DNA of 64,000 bases. It comes from Bdellovibrio sp. BCCA (GTDB lineage Bacteria > Bdellovibrionota > Bdellovibrionia > Bdellovibrionales > Bdellovibrionaceae). This document shows, piece after piece, positions 9,233-17,415 of this stretch; within the stretch, counting starts at the first letter, position 1, and each line of letters begins with the position of its first letter. The notes below the pieces were generated by a model. It searched no databases, was not told where the DNA came from, and saw nothing but the letters and a program-made list of their open reading frames with translations. Position numbers and translations under genes: made by a program. The stretch is from NCBI RefSeq assembly GCF_037996825.1, contig NZ_JBBNAC010000001.1, positions 1,178,001 through 1,242,000 on the forward strand. Direction: 5' to 3'.

Positions 9233-10012
9233 ATGAAAATTCGATGCCCCTCATGCGCCAAGCTGTACGAAGTTGCGAGTGATGATATTCATTCGGAAAC
9301 TCCGTTGTTTCAGTGCATCTCATGTGAGAGTCGATTCAGTTTCGAATTTCCTCCAACGGACCCGCAAAACGTCTTGTGTTTTCTAGTTCCTGTTGTGACG
9401 GAAACGTCGACTGTGACTGATGCTCAGCATCAAGAGGTCGCAACCGTCGAGCCGGGCGCGCACGAAATGAAATCTTGTCCTAAGTGCGGGGCTTTGAACG
9501 GCCGTCGCGCGAAGGAGTGTTACTCTTGCCACGTGCTTTTTGAGCGCTTGGAAGGCCTTCCAAAAGATCCAAGTTTGAAAGCGCAACCAAGTCTGGTGCG
9601 CAAATGGAAAAACTTGGTGGAGAATTTTGAAAACGAAAGTCTTCACGATGAATTCATCCGTGCCTGCCACGAGTTGGATGCTCTTCGTTTCGCGACATTG
9701 AAGTACGAAGAATTAAAAACCGCTCAAGGTGGGGATCCACAGTGTGATCAAATGATCGCACGTATCAACAGCTTGATGTTGGTAGGACTTTCGCAAAAGC
9801 CTTTAGCAAAGAACGAAGCACCAGTCCGTCCAAAATGGCAAAAGTATCTTTACTGGGGTCCGTTTGGTTTAAGTGCTTTGTTGATTCTTCTAGGCATGAT
9901 CAATCTAGGTCACCGCAATCTGATCGGCGTCGGCGTCGCTCTGGCATTCATGTCAGCAGGACTGATCATCATGATCCGCGGTAAGATCAGTCTTTCAGAT
10001 TTTATCGATTAA
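9233..10012 (+). CDS. Zinc-ribbon membrane protein
   Basis: 259 residues from ATG 9233. This start places an MJ0042-type ribbon at the N-terminus (MKIRCPSCAKLYEV...CISCESRFSF), as is usual for the family; a longer frame from 9179 would add 18 unrelated residues overlapping the lnt start. A second ribbon (CPKCGALNGRRAKECYSCHVLF) lies near residues 80-105, then a helical region and two C-terminal membrane segments (about 195-250). Such proteins are common in delta-proteobacteria and their role is unknown; a cytoplasmic metal- or protein-binding head on a membrane anchor is the most that can be said. Confidence 0.8.
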   Translation: MKIRCPSCAKLYEVASDDIHSETPLFQCISCESRFSFEFPPTDPQNVLCFLVPVVTETSTVTDAQHQEVATVEPGAHEMKSCPKCGALNGRRAKECYSCHVLFERLEGLPKDPSLKAQPSLVRKWKNLVENFENESLHDEFIRACHELDALRFATLKYEELKTAQGGDPQCDQMIARINSLMLVGLSQKPLAKNEAPVRPKWQKYLYWGPFGLSALLILLGMINLGHRNLIGVGVALAFMSAGLIIMIRGKISLSDFID

Positions 10013-10013
10013 G

Positions 10014-10040
10014 AAAAAAAAGGTACCAGGTACCTTTTTT
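10014..10040. terminator. Bidirectional intrinsic terminator
   Basis: An A-run, GGTACC (10022-10027), one base, GGTACC (10029-10034) and a T-run (10035-10040) make a self-complementary element of about 25 bp between convergent genes. The T-run on one strand and the A-run (T on the other strand) let it work in both directions. It overlaps the stop codon of the antitoxin-like gene. Confidence 0.75.
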
Positions 10041-10362
10041 ATGCAGCAATCGCCTTTAATAAAGAACTTAGCGTCTTCACTGTGGGATTAAACTCTCTTT
10101 TTCCCTCAATAAGGTCATAAAGAGTTTGTCTGCCTAGTTTCGATTTTCTTACTAGTTCAGCTTTGTTCTGTAGGCGAATTTGAGTAATGAGCACGTCTTT
10201 TAGCATATCAATGTCTCCATCAATCAGTGCTTCAGCTAAAATTGATTTTAGGGTTTCTTTATCTAACTTAGTTTCATCGAGAACTTTATGTGGACCTAAA
10301 ACCACGGGTTTTGATTTCTTTGAGGAGCTTTTTTGCTTTTTCAATGTCTTTGCTTTGGCCAT
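10039..10362 (-). CDS. HigA/addiction-module antidote-like HTH protein (orphan)
   Basis: 107 residues: a Lys/Ser-rich N-terminal tail, then a region typical of 'probable addiction module antidote' proteins: SILAEALIDGDIDMLKDVL followed by a helix-turn-helix, KAELVRKSKLGRQTLYDLIEG, and PTVKTLSSLLKAIAA. In the family a RelE/HigB-type toxin gene normally sits immediately upstream; here the 275 bp upstream has no open frame of that kind, so this appears to be an antitoxin without its toxin, or a derived stand-alone regulator. An inverted repeat upstream (10422-10435) could be its own operator. Confidence 0.65.
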   Translation of the reverse strand: MAKAKTLKKQKSSSKKSKPVVLGPHKVLDETKLDKETLKSILAEALIDGDIDMLKDVLITQIRLQNKAELVRKSKLGRQTLYDLIEGKREFNPTVKTLSSLLKAIAA

Positions 10363-10421
10363 GTTTTGTATTCCGATTCTGCCGCTTCAACCATTCTTCA
10401 AAAATGAAACCTCAATAAATA

Positions 10422-10435
10422 TACGCTATTGCGTA
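10422..10435. promoter_or_regulatory. Candidate operator of the orphan antitoxin-like gene
   Basis: TACGC-TATT-GCGTA inverted repeat, 60-70 bp upstream of the antitoxin-like start, within an AT-rich promoter-like stretch. Five-bp arms are short, so the assignment is tentative. The rest of the 10363-10637 spacer shows no gene. Confidence 0.35.
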
Positions 10436-10573
10436 CAATTAGTAAATTTCAATTTTTAAATGCAAATTGCAGGGGCGTTCCTTCCTATTTTCGGGCGACA
10501 TAAATTCTCAAGACGGCTTATTTTAAATTTAGCTTTGGCTTCAGATCTGCAATAGATCAATGAAATCAACAAA

Positions 10574-10624
10574 TTGCCTCCTTATTTTCATTTAATATAT
10601 TTCCTGATATACTTGGGAATATAT
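10574..10624 (+). promoter_or_regulatory. Promoter and overlapping operator of the RHH/PemK toxin-antitoxin pair
   Basis: TTGCCT (10574-10579), 16 nt, TATATT (10596-10601) is a good sigma-70 match. The -10 lies in the left arm of an inverted repeat, ATATATTTCC (10595-10604) and GGGAATATAT (10615-10624), 9 of 10 pairs. This is the usual arrangement for RHH-type autorepression. The antitoxin ATG follows 13 nt later. Confidence 0.5.
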
Positions 10625-10637
10625 ATGGAGCTTTTTT

Positions 10638-10877
10638 ATGGGTAAGCCACTTATGATCCAACTAGATGATGATAAGCGTATTGAGGATTTAAAAAAGAAG
10701 ACGGGCGCGAAGACAAAGATCGACGTGGTTCGAGCTGCATTGACTCTGCTAGAGCATGATGTAAAGCGAACAGAGAAAATTCAGCGCTGGCAAAGAGCGG
10801 CTAAGATTGTTGGTAGATCTAGTCTTGATGTCGCTAAAGATTTTCAAACTAAAGATAGATTTAAGAAACTACCATGA
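10638..10877 (+). CDS. Ribbon-helix-helix antitoxin of a PemK/MazF pair
   Basis: 79 residues. The N-terminus MIQLDDDKRIEDLKKKTGAKTKIDVVRAALTLLEHDV fits a short beta strand plus two helices, the DNA-binding fold of RHH antitoxins. The basic C-terminal part is the expected toxin-binding tail. Its stop overlaps the start of the downstream toxin (ATGA at 10874-10877), the standard arrangement giving coupled translation. A palindrome overlaps the promoter. The family identity is inferred from size, fold pattern and partner rather than a named motif. Confidence 0.7.
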   Translation: MGKPLMIQLDDDKRIEDLKKKTGAKTKIDVVRAALTLLEHDVKRTEKIQRWQRAAKIVGRSSLDVAKDFQTKDRFKKLP

Positions 10878-11224
10878 TCACTCCTGAACGTTGGCACATT
10901 TATGTTGTGGATTTAGAGCCACGAGTTGGAACTAAACCGGGAAAACAGCGCCCATGTCTGTGTATACAGCCGTCGGTGTTTTGCGAAGCGGGGCTTGGAT
11001 CTGCCCTCGTTATTCCTTTAACTGCAAATATTTTTGAGGAAGATACTTTTCCTATTCGTGTAAGAATTCCGAAAGGAACTTGCGGCTTGCAGAAAGAAAG
11101 TGAAGCCCTTGTGGATCAAATTTTAGCTTGGGATAGAACTCTTTTTAAAAAAGACCTTGGTGAAATTCCCGAAGGTCTTCAAGAATACATCAAGGCCGCT
11201 ATCAAAGATTTTTTAGATTTATAG
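10874..11224 (+). CDS. PemK/MazF family endoribonuclease toxin
   Basis: 116 residues. The start WHIYVVDLEPRVGTKPGKQRPCLCIQPS matches the family's opening (G-x-x-x-x-K-x-R-P-x-x-V), including the substrate-loop Arg-Pro; later come LVIPLTANI and CGLQKESEALVDQILAWD, corresponding to the conserved central and catalytic Thr/Ser-Asp/Glu region ('sG...L.K.S.a.vdQi...d'). These toxins cut mRNA at short sequences. All core motifs appear intact, so it is probably active. It converges on the subtilase gene with a 4-nt gap. Confidence 0.85.
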   Translation: MITPERWHIYVVDLEPRVGTKPGKQRPCLCIQPSVFCEAGLGSALVIPLTANIFEEDTFPIRVRIPKGTCGLQKESEALVDQILAWDRTLFKKDLGEIPEGLQEYIKAAIKDFLDL

Positions 11225-11228
11225 GGTT

Positions 11229-12614
11229 TTAAAATCCCTCTGTACCTTGTTTTGTACCAAGTTTTGTTGGGCGCATTTTTGAGCCTGTGCCGATCGCATC
11301 AATCAAAGATTTTCCGAAGTGGGTCATCTCTTTGGCCGTCGGATCGATACCGTCATCAATCGCGTCTTTTGTATTTGTGTCGTTTGGATCAACGGTGAAT
11401 TTCAAATTCTGCGGATTCAAAGCCACGCCGCCAGACGAAGAAACGCCTTGGTCTAAGATCGTCAAAGCTTTGTAGAGATTTAACTGACGAGACGTTCTTG
11501 TTTTAGACGCCAATTGAGTTTGCGCGTCTCCTGTTGCAAGAATATATTTTTTAACGTCTTCAGCTTTAAAAGATTGTTTGTGAGCCATCACCAAAGCCGC
11601 AGCACCCGTCACAAAGGCCGTCGCTTGAGACGTTCCCGTCATATATCCATAAGAACTTCCAGGAAGGCAGGAAAGAATATTCTGTCCTGGAGCTGCGATA
11701 TCCACGGTCTCAACACCATAGTTGGAAGACGCCAGAACTTGGATTGAAGGATCAATCGCGGTGACAGAGATAATATTGCTTAGCTTATAATCGGCAGGGT
11801 AGTAGTGATATTGGTCGGAATTCGATCTTTCATTACCTGCTGCTGCGACAAAAAGAATTCCTTTTTTCTGAGCTTCAGCAATAGCGTCGTGCTCTTCTTG
11901 AGAAAACTCAGTTCCGCCGCCGGAGTAATTGATAATATTCGCACCCATTTTCACAGCGTACTTAATTGCTGCGACCGTGTTTTTCAAATTGTCTGTGCCG
12001 GGAACTTTTGGATCGTAATACTTAAGAATCATCAAGCTCACTTCAGGGGCAATACCTGTAATACCTTTTCCGTTCCCAGCCTCAGAGCCAATGATACCGG
12101 CGATATGAGTTCCGTGACCGTGATTGTCGTCGAGTTTTGGATTGTTGCTTACAAAGTTCCAACCATAAACGTCGTCAACAAAACCATTGCCGTCGTCGTC
12201 AATACCGTTTGTCGCTTTGTCACGGCCTTGAGCATCTTTGCCTGTCTCTCCAGGGTTTCTCCAAAGATTGTGAGCTAAGTCTTCGTGTTTAACGTCAATA
12301 CCTGTATCGATCACGGCAACGACGATATCGCGGCTGCCTTTAGTCACAGACCATGCACGAGCGGCGTCGGACTTTTTAAGTCCCCAAGCTTGGCTGATGG
12401 CAGGGTCGTTGAAAAGGGCACTGGGTTCGTCTTCAACTTTGTCTGTTTTGGAAGTGATGAAAGAGTTTTCAAAAATACGATTGCTGTCTTTTTTGCTCGA
12501 ACTTTGTGTGCGTGATGGAGATGACGATTCTGTTGAATAGAGATAAATCCCTAAACCGCCAAAGAAAACCAAACCGACACATGCTGCTGCAATCCACACT
12601 TTGCGAGAAAACAT
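11229..12614 (-). CDS. S8 (subtilisin-like) serine protease, membrane-anchored or secreted
   Basis: 461 residues. A single N-terminal hydrophobic segment (about 7-26) acts as signal or anchor; then a short pro-region and a complete S8 domain with the triad Asp103 (VAVIDTGID), His167 (NHGHGTHIAG) and Ser329 (MTGTSQATAF), plus the oxyanion Asn261 (AAAGNE). The Ser motif reads GTSQA where GTSMA is usual. A 100-residue C-terminal tail of unknown fold follows. AGAAAGGGG precedes the ATG by 10 nt. A CCGATAAG box (12640-12647) lies upstream, the same octamer seen at the fibre-gene promoters. Likely role: extracytoplasmic proteolysis, which in a predator could target prey. Confidence 0.9.
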   Translation of the reverse strand: MFSRKVWIAAACVGLVFFGGLGIYLYSTESSSPSRTQSSSKKDSNRIFENSFITSKTDKVEDEPSALFNDPAISQAWGLKKSDAARAWSVTKGSRDIVVAVIDTGIDVKHEDLAHNLWRNPGETGKDAQGRDKATNGIDDDGNGFVDDVYGWNFVSNNPKLDDNHGHGTHIAGIIGSEAGNGKGITGIAPEVSLMILKYYDPKVPGTDNLKNTVAAIKYAVKMGANIINYSGGGTEFSQEEHDAIAEAQKKGILFVAAAGNERSNSDQYHYYPADYKLSNIISVTAIDPSIQVLASSNYGVETVDIAAPGQNILSCLPGSSYGYMTGTSQATAFVTGAAALVMAHKQSFKAEDVKKYILATGDAQTQLASKTRTSRQLNLYKALTILDQGVSSSGGVALNPQNLKFTVDPNDTNTKDAIDDGIDPTAKEMTHFGKSLIDAIGTGSKMRPTKLGTKQGTEGF

Positions 12615-12694
12615 GAATTTTCCCCTTTCTCCACCATCTCTTATCGGTGTTTAGGGGAGGGTTCATAATAGTGTTTGCGGATTTTGTTTCAGAG

Positions 12695-12753
12695 CGAGGT
12701 CTTCAGACGACTTTGGTCTTGTATCAAGTTGAGACGAAGTACAGAAGACCTCG
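12695..12753. repeat. Ten-bp inverted repeat between fic and the protease gene
   Basis: CGAGGTCTTC (12695-12704) and GAAGACCTCG (12744-12753) are perfectly complementary across a 39-nt spacer. The element sits just after the fic stop (12765) and about 80 bp upstream of the protease start, so it may end fic transcription or bind a regulator. No T-run is present. Confidence 0.45.
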
Positions 12754-12764
12754 TCTTATCAAAG

Positions 12765-14144
12765 CTACTGTTTTTCTTTCCAGTCCCTGAATTGGGAAGG
12801 ACGAATTTTGAACCTTGCGATATTTCCTTCATGGAGATGAATGATCTCTTTTTCTATTATTTCAGAAAGCTTTTGGGAGTCTTCCGTGTTCATTTGAAAT
12901 TGCCTCACGGCCTCCTGTATCGCCGCCAAAATTTTTTTCCCAGGGACTTGTCTTAATACGATATCACTGATGACTTCCTGAATTTTATCGCGATGTTTTA
13001 GCTTGAACAAATCAGGCTCACCTAAGGATTGTTGAATCGCGGAATACTTATGCGTAGATCTTTCATAGGCCCAGGCAAAGAGATCCTTAAACAAAGAAAT
13101 ATCATTGAGTTCATAAACGGCAACAAGCGCTGTGATATAGGTTTGCTTAGGGACGTCTGTGAATGATAGAGGTTTTAAATTTCTTTTTACCAGCGGAATA
13201 TTGGCAGCTAGGCGCGATGTGCGTTTATTAACATCTTCAAAAGCTTGCAGGTAAGAAATATGAATCAAAGCAAAAAAAGCCTGTTCAAATGGATCTTGAA
13301 TTTTTTGCGCTTTTTCTAAAAGAAGATTGAAAAGCTCCTCGATGATATGCGGATTTTCTAGAGGTAAATATGTTGTTCCGGAAATAGATACAAGATTCTC
13401 GCGAAGCTTTCCGGAAGCCGCAGGATCTCCTAAAAGGTTATCAGAGAGAAGTGCATGTAAGCTGCATATTGTATAAGAATTGAATTCAATCTCACTGGCA
13501 TTTTCGATTAAGAACTCAATGGCGGCTTTATGATTTAAAATCATTTGCGCCTCTGTGGCCTCTTTGCCTTCGGCGTACTCACCCAGTTCTAGAAGACGTT
13601 TTGTCTCTAACAAAGAATAATTATTTCCTTCCAGTCGACTGGAGTTCCAAGAAAGATCTATAAGCAGGCGGTTTAGAATATTGCGTGCATAAGTGCCAGC
13701 AGGCTTTTGTTTGCTGTCGACGGTACCAAGCTCCAGAAGTTTCTTTCGGATTGTTGTGTCGAGATAAAATGTTTTATTGGGAATGTAATCTCTTAGGAAG
13801 TCCTGGTTGTAGCCAACAGGTTTTCTTGTGACTATATCCGCAGTTACGTATTTAAAGGCTTTAAGAGCGGGGCCTTTGAGTGAGGAAATAGTCCATGCTG
13901 TAGAGGGGAGGTGGGGCGTAGAAATTTCTTCCTGTGCTTTTACTGGCGGTAAAGAATATTTTGTAGCGCGCGCCTTTCCAACGGAAAGAATTTGTCCGTC
14001 ACCGACCAGCAAGCCGAGAGTTCGTTGAAGAGTTCTTTCTGAAACTTTGCTTGGAAGTCTTTCAAGAAGGTCTGCTTTTCCGAGGGGAGAGTTTTCTTTT
14101 AAAATATTTAAAAGGGCCTCTTTTAGGTCGAACTCATTAGACAC
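12765..14144 (-). CDS. Fic-fold protein with N-terminal winged helix; catalytic His replaced
   Basis: 459 residues. Residues 1-65 form a winged-helix DNA-binding domain (ADLLERLPSKVSERTLQRTLGLL). A class-II inhibitory helix is present as S168-x-x-x-E172-G (SSRLEGN). The Fic core reads LQAFEDVNKRTSR: F302, D304, N306, R308 and R311 match the HxFx(D/E)GNGRxxR motif, but the catalytic His position is Gln300 and two glycines are Val305 and Lys307. AMPylation by the usual mechanism is therefore unlikely. I recall other Fic proteins with this 'LQPFxDVNKRTSR' form, so it is probably a subfamily rather than a decayed gene. AGGAG precedes the ATG. The promoter carries several palindromes, suggesting autoregulation. 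Confidence 0.9.
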   Translation of the reverse strand: MSNEFDLKEALLNILKENSPLGKADLLERLPSKVSERTLQRTLGLLVGDGQILSVGKARATKYSLPPVKAQEEISTPHLPSTAWTISSLKGPALKAFKYVTADIVTRKPVGYNQDFLRDYIPNKTFYLDTTIRKKLLELGTVDSKQKPAGTYARNILNRLLIDLSWNSSRLEGNNYSLLETKRLLELGEYAEGKEATEAQMILNHKAAIEFLIENASEIEFNSYTICSLHALLSDNLLGDPAASGKLRENLVSISGTTYLPLENPHIIEELFNLLLEKAQKIQDPFEQAFFALIHISYLQAFEDVNKRTSRLAANIPLVKRNLKPLSFTDVPKQTYITALVAVYELNDISLFKDLFAWAYERSTHKYSAIQQSLGEPDLFKLKHRDKIQEVISDIVLRQVPGKKILAAIQEAVRQFQMNTEDSQKLSEIIEKEIIHLHEGNIARFKIRPSQFRDWKEKQ

Positions 14145-14154
14145 AAACAGCTCC

Positions 14155-14177
14155 TGGCGCGATTTAAAATCGCGCCA
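14155..14177. promoter_or_regulatory. Operator-like perfect palindrome next to the fic ribosome site
   Basis: TGGCGCGATTT, one base, AAATCGCGCCA: 11-bp arms, perfect. It abuts the fic AGGAG (14149-14153) and would lie in the leader RNA about 40 nt after the predicted start point. A half-related copy (TTGGTGGCGTGATTTT) follows near 14179. Confidence 0.6.
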
Positions 14178-14216
14178 ATTGGTGGCGTGATTTTTGTTAT
14201 GCTCGTTATATTTTAG

Positions 14217-14258
14217 AATATAAGATAAGATTGGCGCGATTTCAAGTATCGCGCCAAT
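14217..14258 (-). promoter_or_regulatory. fic promoter with overlapping palindromic operator
   Basis: On the minus strand TTGAAA (14245-14240), exactly 17 nt, TATATT (14222-14217) is a near-consensus sigma-70 promoter for fic. A second palindrome, ATTGGCGCGAT (14230-14240) and ATCGCGCCAAT (14248-14258), covers its -35 and spacer, and a further half-site TTGGCGCGAT lies at 14261-14270. All copies share the GGCGCGAT core, so one protein probably binds them; the Fic protein's own winged helix is the obvious candidate. Confidence 0.6.
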
Positions 14259-14278
14259 TGTTGGCGCGATTTTAGCGT

Positions 14279-14297
14279 AAAAAGCCCTCTCTAGGGC
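14279..14297 (-). terminator. Intrinsic terminator of the lytic transglycosylase gene
   Basis: Read on the minus strand: GCCCT, AGAG loop, AGGGC, then TTTTT (14283-14279). It begins 9 nt after the stop codon of the gene ending at 14306. It also separates that gene from the fic operator region. Confidence 0.7.
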
Positions 14298-14305
14298 CAG
14301 GATAT

Positions 14306-16468
14306 CTATTTTCTCAAAGCGAGAAGCTCTTCAGGGAACTGAGTGCTCTTTTCCGGGCTGAGCAATCTTTGATAGAAAACGTAGTTTCGCATCACAAGTT
14401 TGATGTAAGCGCGTGTTTCTTCGTAAGGAACTTCTTCGATAAACTCCACAGAGTCGTCTCTGTAACGGGTCTTAAGCCATCCACGAATCGCGCCGTCATT
14501 GGCGTTGTATCCAGACACCGCCAAGATGAATTGGTTGTTATACTTTTTCATCAAGGTCTTAAGTTCAAACGCACCCAGTGGAATATTGATTTCAGGCTTA
14601 AACAAATCCAAAGCTTCGCTGTAAGGTAAAGAGTTTTGTTTTGCGAGTTGTTTCGCAACACTTGGCAAAAGCTGCATCAAGCCGAATGCATCTACAGGAC
14701 TGCGAGCTTCGGGATTAAACGCGGACTCTTGACGAATGATCGAGAAAATAAATTCTTGAGGAATGCCACTTTTTTGAGAAGCATCGGCAATGATGTCACC
14801 GAAAGCTTGTGGGAATAAAAGATCAGGATGGTCATTAAGCAAACGATCTTTTACTTCGGGTTGAAGAGCGCCAATTGTCGAGAATAAAGGCAAGTAAAGT
14901 CCTGTGCGAGCGTAACCGGAAGACATTGCAAGCCATGTGTCTTCAGCAGTGACATTGCGCTTTCGGAGGTCTTCAGCGGCGCCATTAAGAACTTTTTCCG
15001 CGAATGGTTTTTCGTTCACGGCGATAAGCCATTCAGTGTTCAAGCGAGTTTGCGGATCAAGTTCACCGACACCCAGCAGACTTAAACCTTCAAGTTCTTT
15101 ATGGTCGACTTTCAGCGGTGGAAAATATTGCTTTTGTTCACGAACAGCAATAACGCCGTAATATCCAAGAGGATCTTCTTTAACGAGGCTTTGCAGTTCT
15201 GCTGTGGCTTCGACATTTTGATTTAACTTAGCAAATGAACGTGCCAGCCAAAATCTCGCGCGGGCTTTGTCTGATGGATCTTTAACGAGTTCTTTCATCT
15301 GCTGGAAGCTGTTTCTAGCATCTTCCCATTTTTCCAACTTGTAGTAGTTCCAAGATTTAAGCCAAGAGATTTTATCGCGCAGACCAGGAAGGCTGATCGG
15401 TTGCTGATAGCTTGCTTCAAAGTACTCAAGAGCTTTTGTGAAGTTTCCTTTTTCTTCGTCGATACGACCTAAGATAAAGTAAACTTCGTCCATCGGATAA
15501 AGACCACGAAGCAGACGGTGAGTTTCATTTAAAACTTTCACGGCTTGCGATGTTTGATCTTCCGTCCAAAGAGTTTTAGCGAATAAAACTTGAGCATCGT
15601 GATAGCGCGCAATCACACGGCGATCTTTTTTGTTTTGTTGGAACTGTTTTTTAGCCCAATTCACAAGATCCGCTGTCGCATTGATGTATTCACTGCGGCG
15701 TTGTGCGACCTTATAAGTTTGACGGATATTTTTTAAAGCTTGAAAAGTGTCATCTGTTGTCGCTTGCTTTGAAGCCAAAATCTTTTTGTAAGTTTTTAAA
15801 GCCTCATCAAAATCACGATGAAAGCGATAGTCTGCGGCCACAGCACTCAAATCACGGAATGTCGGTAGAGGATTTAAGCGCGGAGAGTTTTTGTAGAGCT
15901 GTGTTTGAATTTGCGCAACATCTTCTTTCGCTTCCAGTTTTTGCGCAATCAAAAGAGCTTTCAAATAAAGGTCTTCTTTATTTTTTTTACTGCTCTCAAG
16001 TTTGGCCTTTTCAATGTAAGCGGAAAGATCATCGCGTAGATCTTCTGTCTCTAGCGCTTCTTTCAGTTTGATATCAACATAAAGATCGCGATACCAAGGG
16101 GCTACGTTGCCAGGAAGCTCGGTGAGTTTTTCTTTCGCAGAACAAACTTCATAAGCGCGAAGCAGGGCTAAATCGTGTAAAGGGAAATCATGCTCTGTTG
16201 AAAGACCTTTAAAGCTTTCACAAGATTGCTCGGGCGCCGTTTCTTTTTTTGCTAAAGCGACAGTGTAGGTTTTCCACCAGCGAATGTTGTCTTCTTTGGC
16301 TCCGACTTCTAATTTTTCCAAATCAGAAAGCGGTGCTGATTTCCATTTGCTTAAAAAATTAGGAATGGGTGGTGTGAGGCGTTTATCAATACGCGTATCA
16401 TAGCGCGAAGTCGTCGCGCAACCCATGATAACTGAAAAAAAAGAAAGGGCGATTATAATTCGAGGCAT
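14306..16468 (-). CDS. Soluble lytic murein transglycosylase (Slt-type lipoprotein)
   Basis: 720 residues. A lipoprotein signal (MPRIIIALSFFSVIMGC, Cys17) is followed by a long alpha-helical superhelix with TPR-like repeats (about 60-560) and a C-terminal SLT domain: IIRQESAFNP holds the catalytic Glu, then DAFGLMQLLPSVAKQLA and VSGYNANDGAIRGW. It cleaves peptidoglycan glycan strands to 1,6-anhydro ends. In a predator this could serve both wall turnover and prey-wall remodelling; the sequence cannot separate these. Terminator at 14279-14297. htpX ends 40 bp upstream on the same strand. Confidence 0.9.
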   Translation of the reverse strand: MPRIIIALSFFSVIMGCATTSRYDTRIDKRLTPPIPNFLSKWKSAPLSDLEKLEVGAKEDNIRWWKTYTVALAKKETAPEQSCESFKGLSTEHDFPLHDLALLRAYEVCSAKEKLTELPGNVAPWYRDLYVDIKLKEALETEDLRDDLSAYIEKAKLESSKKNKEDLYLKALLIAQKLEAKEDVAQIQTQLYKNSPRLNPLPTFRDLSAVAADYRFHRDFDEALKTYKKILASKQATTDDTFQALKNIRQTYKVAQRRSEYINATADLVNWAKKQFQQNKKDRRVIARYHDAQVLFAKTLWTEDQTSQAVKVLNETHRLLRGLYPMDEVYFILGRIDEEKGNFTKALEYFEASYQQPISLPGLRDKISWLKSWNYYKLEKWEDARNSFQQMKELVKDPSDKARARFWLARSFAKLNQNVEATAELQSLVKEDPLGYYGVIAVREQKQYFPPLKVDHKELEGLSLLGVGELDPQTRLNTEWLIAVNEKPFAEKVLNGAAEDLRKRNVTAEDTWLAMSSGYARTGLYLPLFSTIGALQPEVKDRLLNDHPDLLFPQAFGDIIADASQKSGIPQEFIFSIIRQESAFNPEARSPVDAFGLMQLLPSVAKQLAKQNSLPYSEALDLFKPEINIPLGAFELKTLMKKYNNQFILAVSGYNANDGAIRGWLKTRYRDDSVEFIEEVPYEETRAYIKLVMRNYVFYQRLLSPEKSTQFPEELLALRK

Positions 16469-16508
16469 AGCCCTGTTAGGCTACGCCCTTTCGAAGAAAA
16501 GAACAAGC

Positions 16509-17405
16509 TTACAGACGGCCTGTTTGCAAAGCTTTGATGCGAGTCTCAAGTGGTGGGTGAGTCATGAACAACTTAGCAAGACCACCTTTGTCGCGGTTTG
16601 AAATCATCAATGTTGCTGTTGCTCCCTCTTCCGGCGGAATCGGTAGCTCATAGACAGCTTTAAGCTTTTGAAGAGCCGCAATCATATTCTCACGAGAAGA
16701 ATATTTAGCTCCGCCCGCATCCGCGCGGAATTCGCGGCGGCGAGAGAAGTAGTTCACGACGATAGAGCCTAGCAATGTGAAGGCGATATCGCCCAAGATC
16801 GTGACGGCAAAGCGCACAATATCGCGGAATTTTTCGTCCACGTTGGAAGCCACGATGTTGGCAAGAATGCGCGAGAAGAACATCGCAAAAGCATTCACGA
16901 TACCTTGGATCAAAGTCATTGTGACCATGTCGCCGTTCGCAACGTGCGCGATTTCATGGGCAAGAACGCCTTCGACTTCTTTGTCATTCATTCTCTGCAA
17001 AAGTCCTGTGGACACGGCCACAAGAGAATTGTTTTTCGAAGGACCTGTTGCAAAAGCGTTGATGTCGATAGATTCGTAAATACCAACCTCTGGCATTTTA
17101 GAAATCTGTGCGCGGCGAGCAAGCTCATGAACTTTATTTACAAGAGCGCGAAGTTCTGGATTTGGATTGTTGGGTTCAATGACTTTCACGCCATGGAACA
17201 TTTTCGCCATCCACTTTGACATAAGCAAAGAGATGAAAGCGCCACCCATACCCCAAACCAAACAGAACGCCATGAGGAATGGAATGTAAGAGTTCAGACC
17301 TGCAAGGCCCAAGAAGCGGCTTACCAAAGACCAAACAATGCCGATGGTAGTGATCACAAGAATGTTTGTGAGGATAAATAAGCCAATACGTTTTAGAAAT
17401 GCCAT
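16509..17405 (-). CDS. htpX: Protease HtpX
   Basis: 298 residues from ATG 17403-17405, chosen because AAAGGAG lies 8-14 nt upstream and the product then starts MAFLKRIGLF as in the family; a frame opening at 17429 adds eight residues. Two N-terminal membrane helices, a cytosolic M48 metalloprotease domain with H150-E-x-x-H154 (LAHEIAHVANGD) and a downstream Glu, then two more hydrophobic segments. HtpX degrades misfolded membrane proteins. A perfect 11-bp inverted repeat overlaps its ribosome site (17416-17456), so it is probably controlled. Flanked by clpA-clpS, another quality-control unit. Confidence 0.93.
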   Translation of the reverse strand: MAFLKRIGLFILTNILVITTIGIVWSLVSRFLGLAGLNSYIPFLMAFCLVWGMGGAFISLLMSKWMAKMFHGVKVIEPNNPNPELRALVNKVHELARRAQISKMPEVGIYESIDINAFATGPSKNNSLVAVSTGLLQRMNDKEVEGVLAHEIAHVANGDMVTMTLIQGIVNAFAMFFSRILANIVASNVDEKFRDIVRFAVTILGDIAFTLLGSIVVNYFSRRREFRADAGGAKYSSRENMIAALQKLKAVYELPIPPEEGATATLMISNRDKGGLAKLFMTHPPLETRIKALQTGRL

Positions 17406-17415
17406 TAAGTTCACT

